A DNA stretch of 5,118 bases. It comes from Streptococcus oralis. Its GTDB lineage: Bacteria; Bacillota; Bacilli; Lactobacillales; Streptococcaceae. The stretch is taken from the NCBI GenBank assembly GCA_905370255.1, contig CAJPKC010000117.1, forward strand, positions 1 to 5,118, in the 5' to 3' direction. The position numbers were made by a program, and so were the translations under genes. Below the pieces are notes generated by a model. The model made no database searches, had not been told where the DNA came from, and saw only the letters and a program-made list of their open reading frames with translations. Numbering within the stretch: the stretch's first letter is position 1; each line of letters begins with the position of its first letter. Shown here piece after piece: positions 1 through 5,118 of this stretch.

Positions 1-266
1 CTTTGGTGCTATTAGAGGCTCAACAATATAATCTTCCTATTGTTAGTTTTAGTTGTCCGACGGGGCCTAGTGAGATTGTCGAAAATGGAGTCAATGGATT
101 TTTGGTCGATTGTTATGATACTGATAAGATGAGTGAAAAGCTTCTCAAATTAATGGAAAATGAAAGCTTGCGACATTCTTTTTCAGCACATGCTAAAGAC
201 AATATGGATAAATTTGATAAAAATAGAATACTTAATCAGTGGATTGAATTGATTGAAACGATTTAG
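1..266 (+). CDS. Glycosyltransferase, GT4/GT-B fold, C-terminal part (5' end outside window)
   Basis: The first 88 or so codons of the window are the end of a glycosyltransferase whose start lies upstream. The frame is open from the window edge (first whole codon at 3) to TAG at 264-266. The opening residues VLLEAQQYNLPIVSF match the second half of the E-x7-E signature of GT4 retaining transferases. The glutamate of LLEA is the one that normally contacts the nucleotide-sugar. It is followed by the typical GPSEIVENGVNGFLVD stretch, in which the loop and strand close the donor pocket, and then the usual C-terminal helices. By family it would act in the cytoplasm, adding one sugar to the lipid-linked capsule repeat unit. 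Donor and acceptor cannot be read from this fragment. The stop codon overlaps the ribosome site of the next gene (AGGAGA, 265-270), so the two are probably translationally coupled. The TTG at 3 is an internal codon, not a start. Confidence 0.88.
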   Translation, partial: LVLLEAQQYNLPIVSFSCPTGPSEIVENGVNGFLVDCYDTDKMSEKLLKLMENESLRHSFSAHAKDNMDKFDKNRILNQWIELIETI

Positions 267-274
267 GAGATAAA

Positions 275-1279
275 ATGAAAGATTGTTTGTTAACAATTGT
301 AATGCCCAGTTATAATATTCAGGACTACCTTTCAAAAGGGATTCAATCCTTTCAACAAGTAAACTCAAAGTACAAAGAAAAATTTGAGGTTTTAATTGTA
401 AACGATGGTAGTACAGATGATACAGAAAAAGTAGCAGAAGAACTTTTGGGGAAAGATCCTCTACTAAATGGACGAGTAATAACAAAAGAAAATGGTGGAC
501 ATGGCTCAACCATCAATCGTGGTATCCAAGAAGCAAAAGGGGAATTTTTTAAAGTTATTGACGGGGATGATTGGGTTATTCCGTCAGAATTTGAAAAATT
601 TTTGGATAGTCTTGAAACTACTGATGCAGAAATGATTATTACCGATTTTACGGAACAACATGTATATAATGGCACTGCTATCCGAAATGATTTTATTGAT
701 AAATATGAAGTTGGTAATATATATACGGGAATTCCTGATGTGCGAATTCCAATGCATTCAGTTACTTATAAAACATCTATCTTATCGAAGAATAACATTC
801 GATTGAGTGAAAAAACTTTTTACGTTGATATGCAGTACACTCTGTTTCCTTTGGAGTATGTTCATAGTTTTGTCTACTGGAATTACGATGTTTATCAATA
901 CTATATTGGAAGGCCTGAACAGAGCATGAATATTGAGAGTATGAAGCGCAATGTCCGTCATCATTTGATTGTAACCAATTCTATCCTAGACTACTATTCT
1001 AGAATAAAAGATAATAATGTTTTAGAAAAAGTCGTTGCAGCTGTTCTAGAATATTTGATTAGCTTGCAGGTAGATTTGTCCTGGATGGTTGATGGTTCGG
1101 AGAAGCTTTCAAGAGAACTATATAGTAAAATCCAACAAAGTTCTTATGACTATATTCCTACGAAAAGATTTGATAAATTATCTTATCTAAACTATAGAAC
1201 CAACTATATTCTAGGTTTTATTTTTAGTTCGATTTTGAAGAAGTACTCTAAGAAGAAAGAAAAAGAGAGAGGAATTTAG
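275..1279 (+). CDS. Family 2 glycosyltransferase (GT-A), capsule repeat-unit assembly
   Basis: This 334-residue protein is an inverting GT2-type transferase that should extend the undecaprenyl-linked oligosaccharide on the cytoplasmic side of the membrane. The N-terminal GT-A domain is clear: the nucleotide-binding strand LTIVMPSYN (residues 6-14), VNDGSTD (42-48), the KENGGHGSTINRG loop (71-83) and the metal/donor motif DGDDW (96-100). Residues from about 110 onward form the less conserved acceptor-side and C-terminal helical region. The protein ends in a lysine-rich tail (KKYSKKKEKERGI) after a hydrophobic patch near 313-322, which would suit peripheral membrane attachment. The start ATG at 275 has AGGAGA at 265-270, four bases upstream. 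The gene lies 8 bases after the previous stop and 1 base before the next start, so it is inside one operon. GHGS in place of the commoner GLSDARN loop marks it as a different subgroup from the next gene. Sugar specificity is unknown. In a serogroup 33-type locus it would correspond to one of the wciC-wciE set, but I cannot assign a name safely. Confidence 0.93.
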   Translation: MKDCLLTIVMPSYNIQDYLSKGIQSFQQVNSKYKEKFEVLIVNDGSTDDTEKVAEELLGKDPLLNGRVITKENGGHGSTINRGIQEAKGEFFKVIDGDDWVIPSEFEKFLDSLETTDAEMIITDFTEQHVYNGTAIRNDFIDKYEVGNIYTGIPDVRIPMHSVTYKTSILSKNNIRLSEKTFYVDMQYTLFPLEYVHSFVYWNYDVYQYYIGRPEQSMNIESMKRNVRHHLIVTNSILDYYSRIKDNNVLEKVVAAVLEYLISLQVDLSWMVDGSEKLSRELYSKIQQSSYDYIPTKRFDKLSYLNYRTNYILGFIFSSILKKYSKKKEKERGI

Positions 1280-1280
1280 A

Positions 1281-2234
1281 ATGTTTATCAGCATTGTTGT
1301 TCCGGTATACAACGTTGCAGATTATTTGCATTATGCGATAGATAGCCTAATGAAACAGACCTATCAAAACTTTGAAGTAATTCTTGTAAATGACGGTTCG
1401 ACAGACAATTCTCCTGTGTTATGCGAGGATTATGCAAATCGGTATAAAAATATCCATGTTTTTCACAAAGAAAATGGTGGTTTATCTGACGCACGTAACT
1501 TTGGAGTTTCTAAAGCGAGTTCAGATTGGATTTTCTTTTTAGATCCAGATGATTATCTTGAATACTACACGCTTGATTTAATAGTGAAAATACAGGAATT
1601 GCACCAAGCGGATTTGATTTCAACCAAGGTAAAAGCGACATCTAAATACAATGATTATAGCTCTTATCAATTTAAGGAATCCGATTATAAAGATCTAAAC
1701 GTACTTACGAAAGAAAAGGCACTTGAACTGATGTTGGATGATAAGATTGCAACTGTTTCTGCTTGTGCCAAACTCTACCATAGAAGTATCCTGGAGACAG
1801 TTCCTTTTCCAGTTGGTAAAATTTATGAAGATTTTTATGTTGTAGGGCAACACCTTGCTCTTGCAGATAAAATTGTGATTAGTCCGCTTGAAACATATAA
1901 TTATTATCGAAGAGAGGGAAGTATTGTCCGTTCAACATTTACTGAAAAAAGGTACGAATTCTTCGATGCTGTTGCTAAAAATGAAGAAGTAGTTAGGAAA
2001 GAATATATTCAAAACGAAGAACTGCTCCAATCATTGCAAGCGAAAAAAATATTAGGTGGTTTTGTAGTGATTGGTGCAAAAGCTGACTCAGGCTTAAAAG
2101 ATTTTTCAAAAGATAAAGAGTTGTTGAAAGTCGAAATGAGTGAGTTGCTAAAAAATAGTAAGCTATCATGGAAAGTAAAACTAAAATACCTTATTTTTAT
2201 GTTTAGCCCTAAATTGTATTTGTTGCTACGATAG
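1281..2234 (+). CDS. Family 2 glycosyltransferase (GT-A), capsule repeat-unit assembly
   Basis: This 317-residue GT2 transferase is complete. Visible motifs are ISIVVPVYN (residues 3-11), VNDGSTDNS (36-44), KENGGLSDARN (63-73), the donor/metal motif LDPDDYL (87-93), and, in the acceptor half, YEDFYV (182-187), whose E/D pair is where these proteins usually carry the catalytic base. YYRREGSIV (208-216) is also a family hallmark. The C-terminus is basic and hydrophobic (WKVKLKYLIFMFSPKLYLLLR), probably a membrane-contacting amphipathic end. It would add a sugar to the lipid-linked repeat unit. The exact linkage cannot be read from sequence. ATG at 1281 follows the upstream TAG (1277-1279) by one base, with GAGAGG at 1267-1272 as ribosome site, giving tight coupling. 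In 33F-like clusters the transferase in roughly this place is WciF, which is possible here but unproven. After it the packed gene order is interrupted by 155 bases. Confidence 0.93.
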   Translation: MFISIVVPVYNVADYLHYAIDSLMKQTYQNFEVILVNDGSTDNSPVLCEDYANRYKNIHVFHKENGGLSDARNFGVSKASSDWIFFLDPDDYLEYYTLDLIVKIQELHQADLISTKVKATSKYNDYSSYQFKESDYKDLNVLTKEKALELMLDDKIATVSACAKLYHRSILETVPFPVGKIYEDFYVVGQHLALADKIVISPLETYNYYRREGSIVRSTFTEKRYEFFDAVAKNEEVVRKEYIQNEELLQSLQAKKILGGFVVIGAKADSGLKDFSKDKELLKVEMSELLKNSKLSWKVKLKYLIFMFSPKLYLLLR

Positions 2235-2270
2235 TATCGTGCATAAAACCAATTTAATTTGCAACAAATA
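2217..2270. repeat. Perfect 10-base inverted repeat enclosing a small hairpin
   Basis: TATTTGTTGC at 2217-2226 is the exact reverse complement of GCAACAAATA at 2261-2270. The 34 bases between them contain a second palindrome, ACGAT-AGT-ATCGT (2228-2240), so the RNA could fold as a long outer stem with an inner hairpin. The left arm and half of the inner hairpin lie in the last codons of the second GT2 gene, whose stop codon is 2232-2234. The right arm lies in the gap before wzx. There is no T run directly after the outer stem, so it does not look like an intrinsic terminator. It may influence mRNA stability or wzx expression, or be a relic of a recombination event. Function is inference only. 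Confidence 0.5.
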
Positions 2271-2297
2271 TCAAAAAAATTGTAGGAAAGAGGAAAT

Positions 2298-2378
2298 ATG
2301 ATAGAAGATTTTAGAATAATTGCTCATTGTAAGTTTGTTCGGTCACAATTTCTAATTTCACGGATTGATTATAAATAG
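2298..2378 (+). CDS. Orphan 26-codon reading frame before wzx, uncertain
   Basis: ATG at 2298 opens a 26-codon frame ending at TAG 2376-2378 (peptide begins MIEDFRIIAHCK and ends SRIDYK). It is preceded by a purine-rich ribosome-site-like stretch, AGGAAAGAGGA (2284-2294), and its stop overlaps the AGGA that probably serves wzx. Such an arrangement could act as a leader peptide coupling translation into wzx, or be the surviving start of a larger gene lost by deletion when the cluster was rearranged. The peptide has no membrane segment, signal or motif I recognise. It is short enough to occur by chance, and only the position and ribosome site argue for it. Confidence 0.22.
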   Translation: MIEDFRIIAHCKFVRSQFLISRIDYK

Positions 2379-2388
2379 GACGGATTGA
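2360..2388 (+). repeat. Direct repeat of a 9-mer just upstream of wzx
   Basis: ACGGATTGA occurs at 2360-2368 and again at 2380-2388, 20 bases apart, the second copy ending one base before the wzx ATG. The spacing is about two helical turns. It could be a short duplication scar or, less likely, a binding site. With only two copies and a 9-base unit, chance cannot be excluded. Confidence 0.4.
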
Positions 2389-2389
2389 C
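2377..2389 (+). promoter_or_regulatory. Probable ribosome binding site of wzx
   Basis: AGGA at 2377-2380, with a second GG at 2382-2383, precedes the wzx ATG at 2390 by nine bases from the AGGA. It overlaps the TAG of the upstream 26-codon frame. This supports 2390 as the wzx start, as does the protein beginning with MKVLKNYAYNLSYQLL, which is the usual beginning of streptococcal Wzx proteins. Confidence 0.5.
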
Positions 2390-2923
2390 ATGAAAGTATT
2401 AAAAAACTACGCTTACAATCTTTCTTATCAATTGTTGGTAATTTTACTCCCGATTATTACGACTCCCTATGTGACACGGGTCTTTTCTTCGGATGATTTA
2501 GGAACTTATGGTTACTTTAATTCCATTGTCACCTACTTTATTCTCCTAGCAACTCTAGGAGTTGCTAACTATGGGACCAAGGTCATTTCAGGGCATCGCA
2601 AGGAAATTGAAAAATACTTTTGGGGGATATATTCCCTTCAACTGACTGCGACAATTTTTTCTCTATTCTTGTACATTGTTCTTTGTCTAGCACTTCCTTT
2701 TATGCAAAATCCAGTAGCCTACATTCTAGGCTTGAGTTTAGTTTCTAAAGGGTTAGACATTTCCTGGCTCTTTCAAGGTTTAGAGGATTTTCGAAAGATT
2801 ACTGTTCGAAACATCACGGTCAAGCTCGTTGGGGTCACCTCTATCTTTCTCTTTGTCAAGTCTGCAAATGATCTTTACCTCTATGTTTTTTTACTAACAT
2901 ATTTGAACTTTTGGGACAACTAA
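2390..2923 (+). CDS. wzx: Wzx N-terminal fragment (177 residues, truncated)
   Basis: This is the part of the broken flippase that would be translated from the normal start. It holds about five to six predicted membrane spans (roughly residues 11-28, 43-61, 82-104, 108-125, 145-156 and 161-174), fewer than half of the usual set of around 12 to 14. The last three residues, WDN, come from the shifted frame and are not native Wzx. A half transporter of this kind should not flip lipid-linked sugars. It may be degraded or may remain in the membrane as an inert fragment. Confidence 0.8.
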   Translation: MKVLKNYAYNLSYQLLVILLPIITTPYVTRVFSSDDLGTYGYFNSIVTYFILLATLGVANYGTKVISGHRKEIEKYFWGIYSLQLTATIFSLFLYIVLCLALPFMQNPVAYILGLSLVSKGLDISWLFQGLEDFRKITVRNITVKLVGVTSIFLFVKSANDLYLYVFLLTYLNFWDN

Positions 2924-2925
2924 GT

Positions 2926-3804
2926 ATGTGGTTGCCTGCTCGAGAGTTTATCGGTAGACCTCATTTTGACATAGAATATGCTAGGCATCATGTGAAGCCC
3001 GTCATATTATTGTTCCTTCCGCAAGTGGCGATTTCCTTGTATGTTACGTTAGATCGTACCATGCTTGGAGCCTTAGCTTCTACAAAAGATGTAGGGATTT
3101 ATGACCAGGCCCTAAAATTAGTAAATATCCTTCTGACCTTGGTAACTTCCTTGGGGAGTGTTATGCTACCTCGTGTTGCGCATTTATTAGCCACAGGTGA
3201 TCATAAGGCAGTCAATAAGATGCATGAAATGTCCTTCCTCATTTATAATTTAGTCATTTTTCCAATGATGGCAGGGATCTTGATTGTCAATGATGATTTT
3301 GTTCAGTTTTTCCTTGGTCAAGATTTTCAGGATGCACGCTATGCAATTGCCATTATGATCTTCCGTATGTTCTTCATCGGTTGGACCAATATTATGGGAA
3401 TTCAGATATTGATCCCTCATAACCGAAATAAAGAATTCATGATTTCAACAACGGCTCCTGCAATTATCAGTGTAGGATTAAACTTATTATTCCTTCCTAA
3501 ACTTGGATATATCGGAGCAGCCATTGTTTCTGTCTTAACAGAGGCGCTAGTGTGGGCAATTCAATTGTACTTTACCCGCAGATACCTAAAAGAAGTTCCT
3601 ATTATTGGATCTATGACAAAAATTGTTCTAGCATCAGCTATCATGTATGGCATTTTGCTAGGTTCAAAAACAGTTATACATTTTTCGCCAACCCTAAATG
3701 TTCTAGTTTTTGCAGTGCTTGGCGGAATCATTTATCTTTTTGCAATTCTATCTCTGAAAGTGGTAGATGTAAAAGAATTAAAACAAATCATTGGGAAAAA
3801 ATAG
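2926..3804 (+). CDS. wzx: Wzx C-terminal fragment, out of frame, probably untranslated
   Basis: The remaining Wzx frame is open from 2911. The first usable ATG is 2926, giving about 292 residues starting MWLPAREFIGRPHF. It contains the central flippase segment QVAISLYVTLDRTMLGALAS and the STKDVGIYDQALKLVN and GSVMLPRVAHLL stretches, which are typical of Wzx, and several further membrane spans, ending VKELKQIIGKK. No convincing ribosome site precedes 2926 (the bases before it read GGGACAACTAAGT), but its start lies only three bases past the upstream stop, so some reinitiation is conceivable. Independent function of this piece is unlikely. Confidence 0.65.
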   Translation: MWLPAREFIGRPHFDIEYARHHVKPVILLFLPQVAISLYVTLDRTMLGALASTKDVGIYDQALKLVNILLTLVTSLGSVMLPRVAHLLATGDHKAVNKMHEMSFLIYNLVIFPMMAGILIVNDDFVQFFLGQDFQDARYAIAIMIFRMFFIGWTNIMGIQILIPHNRNKEFMISTTAPAIISVGLNLLFLPKLGYIGAAIVSVLTEALVWAIQLYFTRRYLKEVPIIGSMTKIVLASAIMYGILLGSKTVIHFSPTLNVLVFAVLGGIIYLFAILSLKVVDVKELKQIIGKK

Positions 3805-3805
3805 A

Positions 3806-4804
3806 ATGCATAAAACTCGGAATATTAATTTAGATTTAATAAAAGTGCTTGCATGTATTGGAGTTGTTCTACTTCATACAACAATGATTGGATTTAAAGA
3901 CACAGGTTCTTGGAATCTTTTGGCGTATTTATATTACTTAGGTACCTACTCTATACCTCTGTTTTTTATGGTCAATGGTTATTTATTGTTAGGAAAGAGG
4001 AATATAACCTATTCCTACATACTGGAGAAAGTAAAATGGATTCTAATTACAGTGTCGTCATGGAATACTATTGTTTGGTTGCTTAAACGAGATTTTGCAG
4101 TTAATCCTGTCAAAAAAATTATTGGTTCGATGGTGCAAAAAGGTTATTTCTTTCAGTTTTGGTTTTTTGGTGCACTAATACTTATCTATTTATGTTTACC
4201 GATTTTAAAAAAATTTCTAAATTCAAAAAGAAGCTATTTATACATTTTATCTTTATTGATCTCTATTGGTTTAATTTTTGAGTTGACAAATATTATAATT
4301 CAAACGCAGTTACAGTCCTATGTTATACAAACCTTTAGGTTATGGACGTGGTTTTTCTACTACATTTTGGGAGGTTTGATAGCACAATTTGATAAAGAGT
4401 TTATAAAAAATGGTTTTAAGAGATGGATGAAAATAGTTGCAGTACTGTTGCTGTTGATTACCCCAGTAATACTATTTTTCTTAGCTAAAACCATTTACCA
4501 TAATCTTTTTGCGGAATATTTTTATGATATTCTTTTTGTAAAAATTGTAAGTTTAGGAGTTTTCTTGACGATATTGACACTCTCTTTGAAAGAAAGCAAA
4601 TATAAGTGGATTGTTTCCCTTTCTAATCAAACAATGGGAGTTTTCATAGTACATACTTATGTTATGAAAGTGTTAGAAAAATTGCTTGGTTTTAGTTATA
4701 CAGGTGCGTATTTACTTTTTCCAATATTCACTTTATGTATAAGTATAATTGTAGTTAGTTTATTAATGAAAATTCCTTATTTCAATCGAATCGTCAAATT
4801 ATAA
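3806..4804 (+). CDS. wciG: WciG-like integral membrane O-acyltransferase (acyltransferase 3 family)
   Basis: This 332-residue, very hydrophobic protein is a member of the acyltransferase 3 family that O-acetylates surface polysaccharides in the membrane. Family marks are the N-terminal NINLDLIKVLACIGVVLLH with the expected catalytic histidine at residue 24, the motif IPLFFMVNGYLLLG (50-63), WFFGALILIYLCLP (119-132), and SLSNQTMGVFIVHTYV (271-286) near the end. About ten membrane spans can be drawn. Its place directly before glf matches wciG in pneumococcal serogroup 33/35/37-type loci, where WciG acetylates a galactofuranose residue. The name rests on context and family, not on a search. I chose ATG 3806, one base after the wzx stop, over TTG 3791, because the family starts near this methionine. 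The ribosome site is weak (GGGA, 3793-3796), suggesting coupling to wzx translation. The gene is strikingly AT-rich compared with wzx and glf, which suggests separate origin. Confidence 0.85.
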   Translation: MHKTRNINLDLIKVLACIGVVLLHTTMIGFKDTGSWNLLAYLYYLGTYSIPLFFMVNGYLLLGKRNITYSYILEKVKWILITVSSWNTIVWLLKRDFAVNPVKKIIGSMVQKGYFFQFWFFGALILIYLCLPILKKFLNSKRSYLYILSLLISIGLIFELTNIIIQTQLQSYVIQTFRLWTWFFYYILGGLIAQFDKEFIKNGFKRWMKIVAVLLLLITPVILFFLAKTIYHNLFAEYFYDILFVKIVSLGVFLTILTLSLKESKYKWIVSLSNQTMGVFIVHTYVMKVLEKLLGFSYTGAYLLFPIFTLCISIIVVSLLMKIPYFNRIVKL

Positions 4805-4805
4805 A

Positions 4806-4811
4806 AAGGAG
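4806..4811 (+). promoter_or_regulatory. Ribosome binding site of glf
   Basis: AAGGAG at 4806-4811 stands six bases before the ATG at 4818, the best-spaced site in the window. It fixes the glf start and lies entirely in the 13-base gap after the acyltransferase stop, so no separate promoter fits between the two genes. Confidence 0.75.
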
Positions 4812-4817
4812 AATATA

Positions 4818-5118
4818 ATGTACGACTATCTTATCGTTGGTGCAGGTTTGTCTGGAGCAATCTTCGCACACGAAGCAACAAAACGTGGAAAAAAAGTAAA
4901 AGTGATTGACAAGCGTGATCACATTGGTGGAAATATCTACTGTGAAAATATTGAAGGTATTAACGTTCACAAGTATGGTGCCCATATTTTCCATACTTCA
5001 AACAAAAAAGTTTGGGACTATGTCAACCAGTTCGCTGAATTTACCAACTACATCAATTCACCAGTAGCCAACTACAAGGGTAGTCTTTCCAACCTTCCTT
5101 TTAATATGAATACATTTT
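4818..5118 (+). CDS. glf: UDP-galactopyranose mutase, N-terminal part (3' end outside window)
   Basis: Glf is a cytoplasmic flavoenzyme that interconverts UDP-galactopyranose and UDP-galactofuranose, supplying the Galf donor for the capsule. The first 100 residues are present of a family length near 370. The FAD-binding Rossmann start DYLIVGAGLSGAIFAHE (3-19), the acidic end of the second strand VIDKRDHIGGNIY (29-41), HKYGAHIFHT (51-60, the conserved flavin and substrate-site histidines) and NLPFNMNTF (92-100) are unmistakable. The start is ATG 4818 with AAGGAG six bases upstream. It is the last visible gene of the operon and agrees with a Galf-containing polysaccharide and with the neighbouring Galf-type O-acyltransferase. 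One oddity is serine 91 (TCC, 5088-5090) just before NLPFNMNTF, where relatives I know carry phenylalanine or tyrosine. Whether this matters is unknown. Confidence 0.96.
   Translation, partial: MYDYLIVGAGLSGAIFAHEATKRGKKVKVIDKRDHIGGNIYCENIEGINVHKYGAHIFHTSNKKVWDYVNQFAEFTNYINSPVANYKGSLSNLPFNMNTF

Larger units (their letters stand above)
2390..3804 (+). pseudogene. wzx: Wzx repeat-unit flippase, broken by a one-base frameshift
   Basis: Read across the break, this is a 471-residue Wzx-type polysaccharide transporter of the MATE/MOP superfamily, the normal length for streptococcal Wzx. Such proteins flip the undecaprenyl-linked capsule repeat unit from the inner to the outer membrane face. Residues 1-174 come from frame 2 and the remainder from frame 1. 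The frames meet at TTTT (2909-2912). One additional T would give LTYLNF followed directly by LGQLSMWLPAREFIG, a seamless family-like join with no lost or gained residues, so a one-base deletion from a five-T run is the simplest explanation. Both halves retain normal composition, alternating hydrophobic spans and no other stops, so the lesion is recent or a sequencing error. As written, the product stops at TAA 2921-2923 after 177 residues. The gene lies one base before the acyltransferase start. Confidence 0.88.

Noticed and set aside
183..509. Minus-strand reading frame overlapping the first two genes
   Set aside because: It lies opposite two well-supported glycosyltransferase genes, has a leucine-rich, low-complexity translation with no family features, and lacks a ribosome site argument.
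352..675. Minus-strand reading frame inside the first GT2 gene
   Set aside because: It is antisense to the conserved GT-A domain and its serine-rich translation is what the reverse complement of that coding sequence would give.
2228..2240. Hairpin ACGAT-AGT-ATCGT as an intrinsic terminator after the second GT2 gene
   Set aside because: The stem is only five A/T-rich pairs and no T run follows on either strand. The genes downstream belong to the same pathway and need read-through.
2235..2389. Insertion sequence, BOX/RUP-type repeat or tRNA remnant in the gap before wzx
   Set aside because: The gap is short, and I could not recognise transposase coding, long terminal inverted repeats, a cloverleaf or known streptococcal small-repeat sequences in it.
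2905..2926. Programmed -1 ribosomal frameshift joining the two wzx halves
   Set aside because: A -1 slip at TTT (2909-2911) would restore the frame, but there is no canonical X XXY YYZ heptamer in the zero frame (it reads AAC TTT TGG), and re-pairing on CTT is poor. I see no clear stimulatory hairpin downstream. Wzx proteins are not known to use recoding.
3791..3805. TTG at 3791 as the acyltransferase start
   Set aside because: It would add MGKNR to the N-terminus, lies inside the wzx reading frame and has no ribosome site at suitable spacing. ATG 3806 places the family's NINLDLIK motif right after the start.
3552..3833. Plus-strand frame overlapping the end of wzx and the start of the acyltransferase
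   Set aside because: It is an out-of-frame reading of the well-conserved Wzx C-terminus. Its translation has no recognisable features.
4794..4994. Minus-strand reading frame opposite the glf start
   Set aside because: It is antisense to the highly conserved FAD-binding region of Glf and has no independent support.

Overview
The window looks like the downstream part of a capsular or surface polysaccharide (Wzx/Wzy-type) cluster from a mitis-group streptococcus, most likely Streptococcus pneumoniae. The evidence is low-GC DNA, tightly packed same-strand genes with AGGAG-type ribosome sites, and the order glycosyltransferases - wzx flippase - membrane O-acyltransferase - glf. That ending (wzx, wciG, glf) is, from memory, the one found in pneumococcal serogroup 33/35/37-type cps loci. 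The serotype assignment is inference from gene order and protein character. No database search was done.

Layout, all on the + strand: 1-266 is the 3' end of a GT4-fold glycosyltransferase. 275-1279 and 1281-2234 are two family 2 glycosyltransferases. 2235-2389 is a 155-base gap, unusual for this cluster, holding an inverted repeat around a small hairpin, a 26-codon orphan reading frame with a good ribosome site, and a 9-base direct repeat. 2390-3804 is wzx, broken by an apparent one-base deletion in a T run at 2909-2912. 3806-4804 is a WciG-like integral membrane acyltransferase. 4818 to the window end is the 5' third or less of glf (UDP-galactopyranose mutase).

How the genes would work together: the glycosyltransferases extend an undecaprenyl-linked repeat unit on the inner membrane face. 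Glf supplies UDP-galactofuranose, the acyltransferase adds O-acetyl groups (in the 33/35 group WciG modifies Galf), and Wzx flips the unit for polymerisation by Wzy, which is outside this window. With wzx broken, the pathway should stall at the flipping step. Either the base call is wrong, or the strain is non-encapsulated, makes its capsule by another route (as serotype 37 does with Tts), or has compensating changes upstream.

I see no RNA genes, CRISPR, insertion sequences, promoters or convincing terminators. I did not find a new biological system. The most notable signals are the broken flippase, the structured wzx leader gap, and abrupt base-composition changes between adjacent genes.
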